Source: a virus
IMG/VR virus record: IMGVR_UViG_3300042563_003046
Coordinates: 1 to 60,646 of that record
Reading direction: 5' to 3' (one strand)
Length of the DNA: 60,646 nucleotides
The notes beneath the pieces were generated by a model. The model had not been told where the DNA came from. It ran no database searches and saw only the letters and a program-made list of their open reading frames with translations. Below are positions 11,001 through 18,147 of the stretch, one piece after another. Each line of letters begins with the position of its first letter. Position 1 is the stretch's first letter. Made by a program: the position numbers and the translations under genes.

Positions 11001-14000
11001 CCTGTTCTTGTGGGGTTTCCGAAATGCGCACAAACAACTCATTAACATCCGTGATATCAGAAGGTTGTTCCAGCGAAGGTGTTTCTGAGGGAACTACTGG
11101 CGGTGTAAAAGCAGGGGTTGCTACTGGCGCAACAGGTTTAGGTAAAGCCCGTGGGACTTTAGCGTTACCCGTTTCCTTGATGTATCCAATTTCTTTCTTG
11201 GCTTTTTCAATTTTTGCATTCGCTTTTTTACCAATTGCTTTTCTCCCAACAAGTGGGACTGATAGAGAAGTAATTAAACTTTCACGCTCAGCAATTGCCG
11301 CTTCGGCCTCTGGGGTCAGCGTGATGGGAGCTACTGGTATTACTTCAACAGGAGTGGCTTCGATAGGAGTTGTTGGCTGACTCGTATCGTATCCAAATTG
11401 CTGGCTTGCTCCAACTGGCGCCCCCTCAATAGGGGTTGTAGCCGCAGGAGTTGTATCCGCAGGAGTTGTATCCGCAGTATCTGCGGGGATTGTAGCCGCA
11501 GTATCCGCAGGAGTCGTAGCTGCAGTCACCGCAGGAGTTGTAGCCGCAGGAGTCGTAGCTGCCGTCACCGCAGGAGTTGTAGCCGCAGGAGTTGTAGCCG
11601 CAGGAGCTAGTGTAGAAATAGGCGCTCGGCGGGCACGTGCTTGCTGGGTCAGGATTCTTCCTACTGCTTGTGCCGTAATTGGGCTACCCGAATCATTTAG
11701 ACGCTGAGTGACATCTGAAATAAACTTCTGTTGTAAACTGATGCCCTCTTGTAATACAGCTGCCTGATTCTTAAATGGATTGACTTTGTTCCATGCCCCT
11801 TTTGTGAGTGTGATTCCACCACCTAAGGTAGCTCCCATGGCCGCTGCATACATCGTTTGTTTTAAGCGCTCCAAGAATGGGGTATCCTGATCACTAGCTG
11901 CATCCTCAACAAAACTGTTAAGGAGCTGATCTAGCCCTTCTTCCTGCGCTTCGTCTACGGCATCTTTTAGGAATCCAGTCTTCGAAGATTTCTCGAGCTT
12001 TTTAATAGTAGCTGATAACTGCTTAGTAACTGCTTCTTTAAATTTAGTATCACTTAAGTTTTTGACGTTGGCTAACGAGCCTAAAAGATTTTTGGATTGC
12101 TTAAATGTTAAGCCACGTAGCATTGCGTCTTCTACACCCGCTTTACCAAATGAACCAAAGGCTGCGGTAATAACGCCAGTAACCATTCCACTAGTTAGTG
12201 CAGCTCCGAGAGATCGGTCGTGGATTTGTTCGTCAGTGAGCCCTAGCTCTTGCTGTTTCTTCTTAAGCGCTAGCGAGACGCTACCATATGTGCTAGCCCC
12301 AGTGCGAGTAGCAGCTGGAATAAAGGATGCGGCAGAAGTCCCAATACGTTGTGCTACGAGGCTGTTGTATCCCTTGATGGCTGCAAGCGCTCCTTCTCCT
12401 GTTACTTTTTTTACAGACTCTTTGATTAGCCCATCAGCAAGGATTCTCTTCGCAGCTGTCTCAGCTGTCTCTTTGGCGCCGATTCTAAAAGCTCCTTTTG
12501 TCAAGCCTTTCATCATGCCCTTCATGGTGAGCCGAGCTCCTTGTTTTGCTGCTAAGTATGCGACCCCACCCATTCCAGCTACGGGAGCTGTAACGGTGCT
12601 TAGCAGAGCAGTAGCGGCCATATCTACTACGAGTGGTGCTAGCGACTCCGCAATATCTTGGCCAAAGCCCATTTTCTGCCCGAACATTTCGGCAACTTCG
12701 CGGCGATCAGAATTGTCCTGTGCTATGTCTCTCAACATTTCGGCAGACCAATCAGCGCCAGCTGCCGTTAATACTCCCAAGACAGGAGATCCGAATCCAG
12801 TGAGAATGGACATTCCGAGTCCTTTAGTTCTCTCAGTAAAATTACTATAGTTTTCCTCATCTTTTAGGAAGTCGTTGAGGATCTCATGGTTCGCTTTGCC
12901 CTTAAGGCGGCCGTCAATTTTTGCCAGATTCCACTTATCCTCGCTGCCTGTGCGCTGAAATACTTTATCAGCGTTATTGTAATTATCTGTAAGGGCTACT
13001 AAGCGCTCGCCTTCAAGTTTTTTTCTATCGTTACCTGTGATGTCTGGCCGAGCTTCCAGTGTTTTGTTGAACAAATTTTCGTTCATCAGCGCTGCTGGGT
13101 GCATAACAGTTGTGCCCAAAGAGGTCTTGCGAATATTTTTTTGATATTCACCCTCTTCATCATGTAGCACAAATTTGCTATTTTGCGATGCATTAGAAAT
13201 AGCGACCTCTTTAATCAGTCTATCTACATCCTCTGGATTTAGCGACCCTTTTTCAAACGCCCCAGAATCCTCAAGTTTCTTAGTGATCGTGTCCCTAAAG
13301 TATGATATGTCGCGATCAACTTGGCTATCGATCTCTTTCTTAGCATTATAGTCGGCATCTACTTTTTTAGATGCTTCATCAGAAAATAGTCCTATTACTT
13401 TGGATACTCCAAGTCCTAGTGCTTCGCCAAATTCATTTGCTAAATATGATCCTTTATCCCCACCATCAAACTCTTGAAAGGCTGCTCGGTTTCCGAGTGC
13501 CTCTATGGTTGACTTAACTGACTTATCAGTTTTTGCCAGAGTAGACAGGGACTCATACATTTCAGAGATCTGATTAATTTTGTATCGAGCTACAGTTGAG
13601 CCTTCTGCAATTGCCAATTCACCTTGTGCTACATAAGCATCTGCTAAAGAAACACCTGCTGCGCGCGAGGCTTTGAGTGCCTCATTAAGGCTCATCGACG
13701 TAGCGAGGTCGCTAGTCTTGAACATGCGGTCTCCGTTGTCATCTTCGAAGACAGCAAAAGGAATCTTGTTCGTATCGATTGCTCGTGTCTTAGCCTCGTT
13801 GTATCTATTGAGGATAATATTATTAGCCGCTTCTTTGAGCTCGGCATGTCTGGCGAGGGACTCCTCTGTAAAGCCATTAGGGTTACCTGCTTTGATAGCT
13901 TTGTCCATCGAGCTAAATTTGCTCAATGCATCGCGATCTGGATCATCATAATTTAAGTTGGAAAGTGTCAGTGCAAACTTATCCTCGAAGGATGGCTCGA

Positions 14001-14313
14001 CAATATTTTTCTTGATGATGTCCTTAAATCCATCGTAGTCGCCGTCTTTTAATAGGTCTGCTGTTACTAACGAACCATAGAGGCCTTGCTGAATATTATT
14101 CTCGATCTCTACATCCATCGGCAGGTTAGAATCTAACCTTGTTTGACGCATGTAATCTGCATAATCAACTCGAAGTTGCACAGGATCTCGGTCTTCTTTA
14201 TCCAAAGACCAATCACCGAACGGTATGTATTGTGCCTCTGTAGGAGTTGTAGATTCAGTGGATCCAAGCAGACTTGTTGGAACGATAGTAGTAGTGGTGG
14301 TTGGGTCAGTCAT
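2077..14313 (-). CDS. Giant internal virion (polyvalent) protein, 4078 aa
   Basis: One uninterrupted frame covers about a fifth of the genome. Visible parts: a charged N-terminal region; Ala/Gly-rich hydrophobic stretches near residues 550-620 and 830-870; a Thr/Ala/Pro repeat linker at about 900-970; two protease-like motifs (LLEEYVHAFL near 1931 and LNEELGHHASFG near 2220) resembling the metal-binding helices of large polyvalent phage proteins; long coiled-coil stretches near 3000-3150; and a C-terminal region with a hydrophobic segment near 3755-3775. It follows two coiled-coil genes, an arrangement like the internal virion proteins of podoviruses that are ejected to build a channel and process the cell wall. 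I do not see the motifs of an N4-type virion RNA polymerase, but cannot exclude one. Confidence 0.85.
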   Translation of the reverse strand: MTDPTTTTTIVPTSLLGSTESTTPTEAQYIPFGDWSLDKEDRDPVQLRVDYADYMRQTRLDSNLPMDVEIENNIQQGLYGSLVTADLLKDGDYDGFKDIIKKNIVEPSFEDKFALTLSNLNYDDPDRDALSKFSSMDKAIKAGNPNGFTEESLARHAELKEAANNIILNRYNEAKTRAIDTNKIPFAVFEDDNGDRMFKTSDLATSMSLNEALKASRAAGVSLADAYVAQGELAIAEGSTVARYKINQISEMYESLSTLAKTDKSVKSTIEALGNRAAFQEFDGGDKGSYLANEFGEALGLGVSKVIGLFSDEASKKVDADYNAKKEIDSQVDRDISYFRDTITKKLEDSGAFEKGSLNPEDVDRLIKEVAISNASQNSKFVLHDEEGEYQKNIRKTSLGTTVMHPAALMNENLFNKTLEARPDITGNDRKKLEGERLVALTDNYNNADKVFQRTGSEDKWNLAKIDGRLKGKANHEILNDFLKDEENYSNFTERTKGLGMSILTGFGSPVLGVLTAAGADWSAEMLRDIAQDNSDRREVAEMFGQKMGFGQDIAESLAPLVVDMAATALLSTVTAPVAGMGGVAYLAAKQGARLTMKGMMKGLTKGAFRIGAKETAETAAKRILADGLIKESVKKVTGEGALAAIKGYNSLVAQRIGTSAASFIPAATRTGASTYGSVSLALKKKQQELGLTDEQIHDRSLGAALTSGMVTGVITAAFGSFGKAGVEDAMLRGLTFKQSKNLLGSLANVKNLSDTKFKEAVTKQLSATIKKLEKSSKTGFLKDAVDEAQEEGLDQLLNSFVEDAASDQDTPFLERLKQTMYAAAMGATLGGGITLTKGAWNKVNPFKNQAAVLQEGISLQQKFISDVTQRLNDSGSPITAQAVGRILTQQARARRAPISTLAPAATTPAATTPAVTAATTPAATTPAVTAATTPADTAATIPADTADTTPADTTPAATTPIEGAPVGASQQFGYDTSQPTTPIEATPVEVIPVAPITLTPEAEAAIAERESLITSLSVPLVGRKAIGKKANAKIEKAKKEIGYIKETGNAKVPRALPKPVAPVATPAFTPPVVPSETPSLEQPSDITDVNELFVRISETPQEQADQIISNAVAQLENNQEVPLVATIGSTTISSTFSQEPITIISQPSPAAQKAAAVAEIDTDEAASNTASHVASFDPDADVDESSRKQRRKKNKSKSKKETTAPITQALPTDTPLSSFDTTPFRNGDELTPQEEAEADAVSKLALKGFPLRFGNALKYGTVTAKNLVSKSEYLARLVYAFYPAFKIGEGEVAYTQNASRVSTYFDPIKNETVKGTIKMPLDRQDRGIFNNDPIVVTEMLAHGIPVFIKPSVDRNTINKSFVIKNNYVVDVRKPSLDGKSMESAVTRITETTDISADNSLYEAYSRIPFYPEGVEAKPMPTGTKSVNQRTGYGEGLATTMGELMYNVGAFTGNAEAVDALLSSTAINRGDLDEDFKDNAVTAAKIEFLMLANLHELRVDILSSGKLTTPEVGSNNVTLLPKKQNGAIKALQSRLKGNLDVEGMAKVLSPLLSKRPNKSATNTSIVLQFINERVINNKDLTGGFMPSFITVLRRTADRYYEQQIVRKVNERTRAMVSLDESRPTGVLQDPDVAFEDQANSMIDNIDAEQLKNSSISLGGANPNFAISEQAFHLTIKDTITEAVDAIDNDTDLRDSLEELAYTSVYPNPDGGTAAHVRGLSSRDLMARIGDWMSLGNHANRPDVLSFIQDLERGGAPAGMQLKNALKLSAIAGRIDGNPLEDPAYIAEVQRLLAPTFGEAATKGRASNIIKTIDRAVRTRFSRAVVNNANKGLFRQQNAADIARLGLASGDPESVVKALTEISKSSNNPAHKLVAELLLEDPAFIRRVKFSIGSSQTPIAGEYARHVDGNHSVFLNTEQGNGLGLENVLLEEYVHAFLSDTMTQPLELLSDKQRSARLRLEGLYQLAQKAYAQQKTEQGEDGYNASLETGLENIDEFVANFLLDPTFQQFIKTLPVQEGQRGFFQRIIEAMVSLFRKVSAKENTAYAQALKDIVDLSKTTIRATAVPFSMRVASDVTRAANDLAEVTNTPRLSTSTAAPTIDTAAPVATETTEAATAADTETTASDQADRDKTEASIEETIASGSKKLPTEKQKAQFVQLMRWLNTRIPAGTRVIRDETIEGAAEAEGDVIRINPAILMSQMYELDPLAQRSILDSILNEELGHHASFGSLTQGEVDIIVDSLSNSAYEEIARAYHINNPQNVADVLAKLASSDPTVVRQQQRVLVEEKLRMRLQQVTRGYTTEDDIAFWTSKPSLLRILKRYIGGALNSYLNRKKLGMGSGAMDAAVFAMMQEMQAINMGFAKTNAYRALDTNSPAEAIAEYNRILNYNILDETDALYEAQDRMAALATSGLPLTTFAGLMQQAGLRVINGNQIVDDEAAAVAPTNKAPTTPVQGDLDFTASSTPSSPAARWTAPPDRPELFSVSYTLSLQDLENTLGLNRSIDQALNLYFADDGDAYYDTIVDELEEFDRLVLSLTSRPVQEVQAVELLSTYDPDSSTFDLVPYTTDGQIDNVKAEAIIAAIILVEKMKSLGLDPSTPIPVTFRYDYAENTPDSVIAEEAAARANGSMTAPMALLGGGTDLETPPDLVVDGLPLSFDPDMESTNLDIEAILSALNPTETKVIENIDRQALEDTIKALRIEYGDRLFQFKVVSVGKDRYEVSAYEKVNNNPWVANKQTAVVSVDLDIKNENSIHVGWLGRDGGTTQEAAKIPFAATLMNALVSNNSAIKALGIETLGGGDGSNFLKRSFKIGYLDSLNIDRSISDVVALLFPTGTDQSKYGIKLNESMNGYYTWPSMGFQMARANKLDDFTKGSALDRKIRRAQIDIEDQISWLQDKILNSAQGQRLSNDLKRKLNEHSVNFIEQSKIQIASELNEFVDAATTPDGKLDLYHAIHVNPKGNRAANLWRRYGQSLDVTFDTQNGSKDLKNYVTRMFSPAVRTARIEDIDVIMKSYRAATKDENITPEELQEIKDEHNDRAFEAGVPFKLFTSFGQSSSASSDLSNIDFSAVVELLEMPMFEYGAYKAQKGWLNIFRGDMSTPVKRLFEQREEFKRAASQLVISYKEKMDKLVINTYGDKASADWDLLAKAQGYIDGNLVSDAAYEAMEKAYNAELERIANDQTLTPADQRTQRAAARQQRDQDIEAAESSAIAQVTIERDAALNQLQSLNSDLAVHIVSMRTQLIQPIQQKLIAAGIDPNIGLKIDKTGGIYITRAYAMFNDPTYAERVRTEPHYQAVRDAAMSFFTTQLFNMSFSEAKAQGLSDIDATNAANLAIQKANQKAPAGSSYGSQAMEAFLSSYDQKQSPSPQTTKGLREIKNNLKRRKDLPKELRDLLGEYGAENGTDLIVRTFSSVAMVAAQQTFLNNLAKTGAKQGFMVDAKTYAANPSQYPDYVPMRSGGSTKNDPLAHMYAPKDIVDSLGAALEARVTQQSTTAEAAVSAISLVARNLTGKAMVAKTLGSVGFYLRNALGNLLFFAPAQGFIRADKIAIRTGVFSYMQLKDPNRINAAMAELTGLGIIGDEIQPAMLKALLSGAASKDSMLASLDKFTAELPVVGTVRKGMEWLENKASTLSGAIDAAYKIEYFQHELDTLIEARANDPSGKLTGMSDYDLKRMAAVKVKMTAQSASQAPDFVKALNNSTFGLMFAPFIRFKAEVPRIVFNTYKLGWEEVNSGNPVLVARGMKRLGGMTSMLGMVSAALPAVISALFGGVRDEEDEALRKSMPEYLRGHSFLFYRDSKNALISLDLTYVNPFSLLLDPFMRALPYIKNGEVGNAASALTKGLFFSTYLDDQILAGNLADVIENKDSTTNQNIYIEGVDGVFEAMTKQAAYVFKKTYTPRIVQDVMNSVNAMDGNYVGERNSPLAQLFDGMKPTKTHQIDLVAQHRRFLYDHAERFSQLKREKYAMLRKQAMSPEEIDEIYDREFKGRRSLNQELLGVVRGFESLGIKPQDQYNTMKSAGIGKEKARLLFQGIMDRPDIEKDFAEKLIENQQTDRLEQLIKVRDRYNRYIFIDEIKTK

Positions 14314-14345
14314 AGCTGAATATGTAGCGTATTAAAAAAAGTAAT

Positions 14346-15392
14346 TTATCGAGTAGGAGGCGCTTCAAAAGCAGCTTCTTCTCTAGACTTTGGTGGTGGC
14401 GGAGAAAGCGAATTTGAAAAAATTCCAGCGTATACTCGGTTGGAAACCGCTTCGTATAGTTCGTTATCCTTTGTCGGTGCATTCTCTGGCTTCTCCTTAG
14501 GATTTAGCACTGTCCACATTTGCTTAAGTCGGAGGCGTTCAGTATCGGCAAGGGTCAATTTTGCTGCCCTTTGGGATTCATCCAGCGCATCTTGGCCAAT
14601 TTGATCCGCTGTTCGCTCAGCAATAGTTGAAGGAGGTGTGTAGTCGTCACCCTTAGCGCGACCCATGGAGCGGAGAGATGTTTCAAAGTTCTGTAACATA
14701 GACAGCTGCGATTTGCGGACGTTCTCAGTTTGATCATACTGAATCTTTTGTTTAGCGATTGCTTTGTCTAAATCTTTCTCTTCTTGACTACGCTGACCTA
14801 GTGTTTGATATGCCTCATGCAAATCAACTGTATCTCTAGTCGTAGGATCAGTGAGTTTCTTAACGAGAGCTGTATCACCAATTTGAATTGCAGAACTAAT
14901 GATGGATAATTTCTTTTGTTCATCCAAAGCTGACTTCCTATTTTTATCTTCGTCTATACTCTGCATAGAAGCTACTTGTCTATTAGCCCCGCTGAGCAAA
15001 GTAGCTACACTCGGGTTATAGGTAGCGAGGTTGGAATACTTCATGTTCAGTTTTCCAACTTCCATTGCCTTAGTATTTGTATCGATCCCTTTATTTCCTA
15101 GGACAGAATCAAGTTCGGTCATAAGCGCTGGGAGTCGGGTATCCGTATCCGCTCTCATCTGAGCTGTTCGCTTAGCCTCTTCTAGCTGGAGTTTTTGCAT
15201 CTCAAAGGCATCCTCAGATTCAATCATCTTGAGCATGTCCTTTTCTATCTCGCGCCTTTTTGCATCAATAGGCTCGATGTCTTTTGTGTAGCGAGTATCT
15301 AGTTGTTGGCGCTGTAAACGCGACATTCCGCTCGCGGGGAAAAACGTCGAGCGGAGTGGTGCAATATCGGATGCGTAGGAAAATTCAGCCAT
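14346..15392 (-). CDS. Coiled-coil internal virion protein candidate, 348 aa
   Basis: Mostly charged helices (EKDMLKMIESEDAFEMQKLQLEEAKR; LDKAIAKQKIQYDQTENVRKSQL) with no cysteine. It lies between a 218-residue helical protein and the giant virion protein with short gaps (about 20-30 nt). The order small, medium, giant resembles the internal core protein genes of T7-like phages. Function is inferred from position and helical content only. Confidence 0.65.
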   Translation of the reverse strand: MAEFSYASDIAPLRSTFFPASGMSRLQRQQLDTRYTKDIEPIDAKRREIEKDMLKMIESEDAFEMQKLQLEEAKRTAQMRADTDTRLPALMTELDSVLGNKGIDTNTKAMEVGKLNMKYSNLATYNPSVATLLSGANRQVASMQSIDEDKNRKSALDEQKKLSIISSAIQIGDTALVKKLTDPTTRDTVDLHEAYQTLGQRSQEEKDLDKAIAKQKIQYDQTENVRKSQLSMLQNFETSLRSMGRAKGDDYTPPSTIAERTADQIGQDALDESQRAAKLTLADTERLRLKQMWTVLNPKEKPENAPTKDNELYEAVSNRVYAGIFSNSLSPPPPKSREEAAFEAPPTR

Positions 15393-15413
15393 AGTTTTAA
15401 AATATTAGATCAA

Positions 15414-16070
15414 TCAGATCGGAGTAGTGTTATACGAAGATAACTGCTTCTGTGCGCGTTTGCGCATATATTCATCATACATATCCTCAGTCTTTTTCTT
15501 CTCATAAGACTTAGCGTCCTGTTCCATGTCCATAAAGGACATGCGGCTACGCTGCTCTTGCGTAGTCATAGTCGGAGTTTTAATGCGTTCTAATTCTCCC
15601 ATGCCTGCCATTTGAGCTGCTTGGTCGGTATAGCCCTGACGGCGAAGTCTGCGTGATGCGCGGTTGATTTTTGTCCATTCGGGGGCTATCGGTTGTGGTG
15701 TTTCGCGTAGCGAGCTACCAGATCCAAGAACATAATTAGAGTCTTGCATCGCTTGTTGTGACCCAAGTAAGTCACCAGCGCCTTTTCGCAACAGGACTTC
15801 ACGTCCTTTCATTTGCTGCTTAAACGGTTGATCAGCCATTTCTTTAGCTTGGGCTGTTTCTTCTGCAACTTTCTTGGCTTCTTCTTCGCGGCGTATTCTC
15901 TCTTGCTGGGCAAGAAGTCTTTTTCGTTCCTCATCTAGCTTGTTTTTTTCTTCCGCAGCCGTGATTCGAGGGTCAGCTAGACCTGATGTGGACGAATCTA
16001 TTGAGGGTGCTAGCGGTGTAGCACCAGTCACTGAAGCTAAAAAATCAGAGAGGTAAGGAGTAGAAGCCAT
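15414..16070 (-). CDS. Small internal virion protein candidate, 218 aa
   Basis: Start chosen at 16070 (MASTPYLSDF): a promoter lies 22 nt upstream, so the longer open frame to 16124 would begin inside the promoter. It has a very charged helix (EEKNKLDEERKRLLAQQERI) and a Gln/Met-rich middle. First gene of the late operon leading to the giant virion protein; probably part of the same internal core. Confidence 0.65.
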   Translation of the reverse strand: MASTPYLSDFLASVTGATPLAPSIDSSTSGLADPRITAAEEKNKLDEERKRLLAQQERIRREEEAKKVAEETAQAKEMADQPFKQQMKGREVLLRKGAGDLLGSQQAMQDSNYVLGSGSSLRETPQPIAPEWTKINRASRRLRRQGYTDQAAQMAGMGELERIKTPTMTTQEQRSRMSFMDMEQDAKSYEKKKTEDMYDEYMRKRAQKQLSSYNTTPI

Positions 16071-16092
16071 AATTGTAATAAGAGATGGGCTA

Positions 16093-16121
16093 CGATTACT
16101 ATATATTCTACAACATGTCAA
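16093..16121 (-). promoter_or_regulatory. Late promoter for the internal virion protein operon
   Basis: On the minus strand TTGACA (16116-16121) is followed after 17 nt by TAATCG (16093-16098), 22 nt before the ATG at 16070. The -35 box is perfect, the -10 box moderate. A 106-bp element shared with the other late control region lies 76 bp upstream. Confidence 0.55.
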
Positions 16122-16137
16122 CACTGAACCGTGAACT

Positions 16138-16190
16138 GAATCATGATTCCTGTATCCTGCTCGGGGTGCACGATTCGGGATTCGGGATTC
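16138..16190. promoter_or_regulatory. GANTC cluster with GAATCATGATTC palindrome
   Basis: Five GANTC pentamers in 53 bp (16138, 16145, 16072+100=16172, 16179, 16186), the last three spaced exactly 7 bp apart. The first two form the perfect palindrome GAATCATGATTC. The same palindrome recurs at 50518-50529 in the other late control region. Could be operator sites or methylation targets; role unknown. Confidence 0.5.
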
Positions 16191-16196
16191 AGGGTT

Positions 16197-16302
16197 AGTG
16201 GTGCTGTAATAAATTTCGCTTACACTATTAAAAACTTTCTTTTAATTCTATTGGTGCTCTAATAAATTATTACAGCACCAATACGTCATATAGAAAGTTT
16301 TT
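16197..16302. repeat. 106-bp control element, inverted copy of 49916-50021
   Basis: This sequence equals the reverse complement of 49916-50021 with about four mismatches. Inside are a GTGGTGCTGTAATAAAT motif and an imperfect 33-bp palindrome (16249-16281) made of two facing copies of ATTGGTGCT(C/G)TAATAA. It lies between the terL stop and the promoter of the 218-residue gene. Likely a shared binding site for a regulator or replication protein; also a possible substrate for inversion of the intervening 33.6 kb. Confidence 0.75.
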
Positions 16303-16331
16303 ATTCCCTACAAAGAGGAGCTGACCAAGAT

Positions 16332-18122
16332 TTAGGAGAGAAACGAATCTGGGTTATGCAAAGCTCTTTGGAGCGTCTTGATCGATACGGGGCGCTTGTA
16401 GCCCTTTTCATCTGAATCCTTAGGCGGATCAACGGCAACTAGCCCGAGCCTCTGGCGGGCACAATCTAGCGCAAGGAAGGCAGCGTCAGCCAAGTCGGGT
16501 GATCGGCCGAAGCGAGATTTGAAATCACCCTTCGATTCAATCTTAACTTTAAGGCTGCTAGATTTGATAAGGTCATAGTTTCGAGCGCACATCTCTTGAG
16601 CTAGATCGCTATTGATTCCTGAGACCTGATGCGTTCTCATTAATTCCTTTCCAACGAACCAGAGTTCACTGACTCGGTTAGTGTAGAGTTCTTCGCCAGT
16701 CAGGGACGAGTTCATACTTACCCGCTTGTCTGATGGTTTCCCACCGAAGCTAACGCGCAGAAAATGTGGAGACCACTCTCCAGCCAGAACGTCACAGAAG
16801 GGCGCCCCAGCACCAGTGCTATCTACCGCAACATTATCGGCCGTAATACCTAGTTTCTTGCAGTGCTCAATGATCTGGCGAACAATCTGGTAGGTTCGTG
16901 GGACTGCTTTATTAGTAGCATCATCATTCAAATGGATCGCTTTCTCAAACTCGATGACGTATTGACCCGCTGTATTATACCCGACCGAGGCCGTATACAT
17001 GATGGTTCTGTCACCACCATTCGTAAAGGCGGGGTCAATGCCCGCGACCAAGGTAGGCTTCTGAGCCCACTCGACCCCCTTCTTAAGGCCACCACTAGAG
17101 GCGAGCTCTGCCTCGCTGTAAATTCCAGTTGCCTCATCTGAATCAAAAAAGATGGCTCGAATCATTCGCATGTATCCACGAGACTCCGAACCGAGAAGAG
17201 CTTTGTCCTCATCGATCTTCTGCTGAGTCGGCAACCACGGATATTTATTTTCCCCGAGCACAATGTTGGGACTGCGTTCACCGTCAAGACGTATGTATCT
17301 GCCACCCCATTTGGTTTTCCATTCGTCGTCTACCTGAGTATCAACGGAAGCCCACCCCTTCGAAGGCTCTGACCATACACCAAAGGCGTCGAACCGACTA
17401 TTGGGGTTGGACATTCCGATCATCTGGAATGATGGGTTCTTCGAAAGGTTAGATAGACCAGCATTAAGAATTGCCTCGGATAGCTCGGATAGCTCGTCGC
17501 CAATCAGAATCACACGCTTTTGCTTAATACCAATAAACTTACCGATGGCTTCACGAGTCTTACTCTTTTCTGCAGCAATTAGTGAGAGACCCGCTTTCTC
17601 AAAGAGAATACCGTTCTCGTCTACATAGGCGGCATTTCCAATCGAATCGCGAATCTTGATTGGTGCAATGTCTTCGATGACTGAGAGTAACGAGATGACT
17701 GAACCCCAGATACGCTTACGTGCTTCGCGCAGAGTAGTAGATGTCATTAGCACGAGGGTATCACGTGGTTGTGACAACCAATTGACGATGCCCCACGCGG
17801 CCATGGTATGTGACTTACCACTACTAGCACTACCGCCAATAGCGAGATACTTATGGTCAATTGCCTCGCGAATCATTCGCTCCGCCCATGGGTGACGCAC
17901 CATCATCTGCTCGGGTAAGTCAGGTCGATTCCATAGCTCATCGCAAACTCTCCAAAAGTAATACTCCTTAGCAATTGCTTTTGGGTGGTTAGCAAATCCG
18001 AATAATAATGCGGTGATAAGCGTAGTAGGTGGGATCATTAAACCACCGATATCCATCATCTTAGTGACAGCATCAATTTGAGGTTCAAGAATTTGCTTGC
18101 GTTTAGTTATATCGTCGGGCAT
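16332..18122 (-). CDS. terL: Terminase large subunit
   Basis: About 596 residues from ATG 18122; in-frame ATGs at 18146 and 18173 are alternatives. ATPase half: Walker A GGSASSGKS (residues 96-104), Walker B VILIGDE (204-210) and the coupling segment SNPN (about 238). Nuclease half: acidic residues in VAGIDPAFTNGGD (Asp 363), VAVDSTG (Asp 434) and SPDLADA (543-546), as in the RNase H-like fold. It pumps DNA into the prohead and cuts the concatemer. Divergent from the small subunit gene, whose start is at 18148. Confidence 0.93.
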   Translation of the reverse strand: MPDDITKRKQILEPQIDAVTKMMDIGGLMIPPTTLITALLFGFANHPKAIAKEYYFWRVCDELWNRPDLPEQMMVRHPWAERMIREAIDHKYLAIGGSASSGKSHTMAAWGIVNWLSQPRDTLVLMTSTTLREARKRIWGSVISLLSVIEDIAPIKIRDSIGNAAYVDENGILFEKAGLSLIAAEKSKTREAIGKFIGIKQKRVILIGDELSELSEAILNAGLSNLSKNPSFQMIGMSNPNSRFDAFGVWSEPSKGWASVDTQVDDEWKTKWGGRYIRLDGERSPNIVLGENKYPWLPTQQKIDEDKALLGSESRGYMRMIRAIFFDSDEATGIYSEAELASSGGLKKGVEWAQKPTLVAGIDPAFTNGGDRTIMYTASVGYNTAGQYVIEFEKAIHLNDDATNKAVPRTYQIVRQIIEHCKKLGITADNVAVDSTGAGAPFCDVLAGEWSPHFLRVSFGGKPSDKRVSMNSSLTGEELYTNRVSELWFVGKELMRTHQVSGINSDLAQEMCARNYDLIKSSSLKVKIESKGDFKSRFGRSPDLADAAFLALDCARQRLGLVAVDPPKDSDEKGYKRPVSIKTLQRALHNPDSFLS

Positions 18123-18147
18123 ATTGTCGAGGACTTCCCACAACATA

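Noticed and set aside
5816-12850. Long plus-strand open frames opposite the giant gene (for example 5816-6493, 12062-12850)
   Set aside because: They lie entirely antisense to the 4078-codon gene, have no coupling or leader pattern like real genes here, and show low-complexity Ser/Arg/Ala composition typical of shadow frames.
2077-14313. N4-type virion RNA polymerase inside the giant protein
   Set aside because: Size is suggestive, but I could not find the polymerase motifs in their order; left open rather than claimed.
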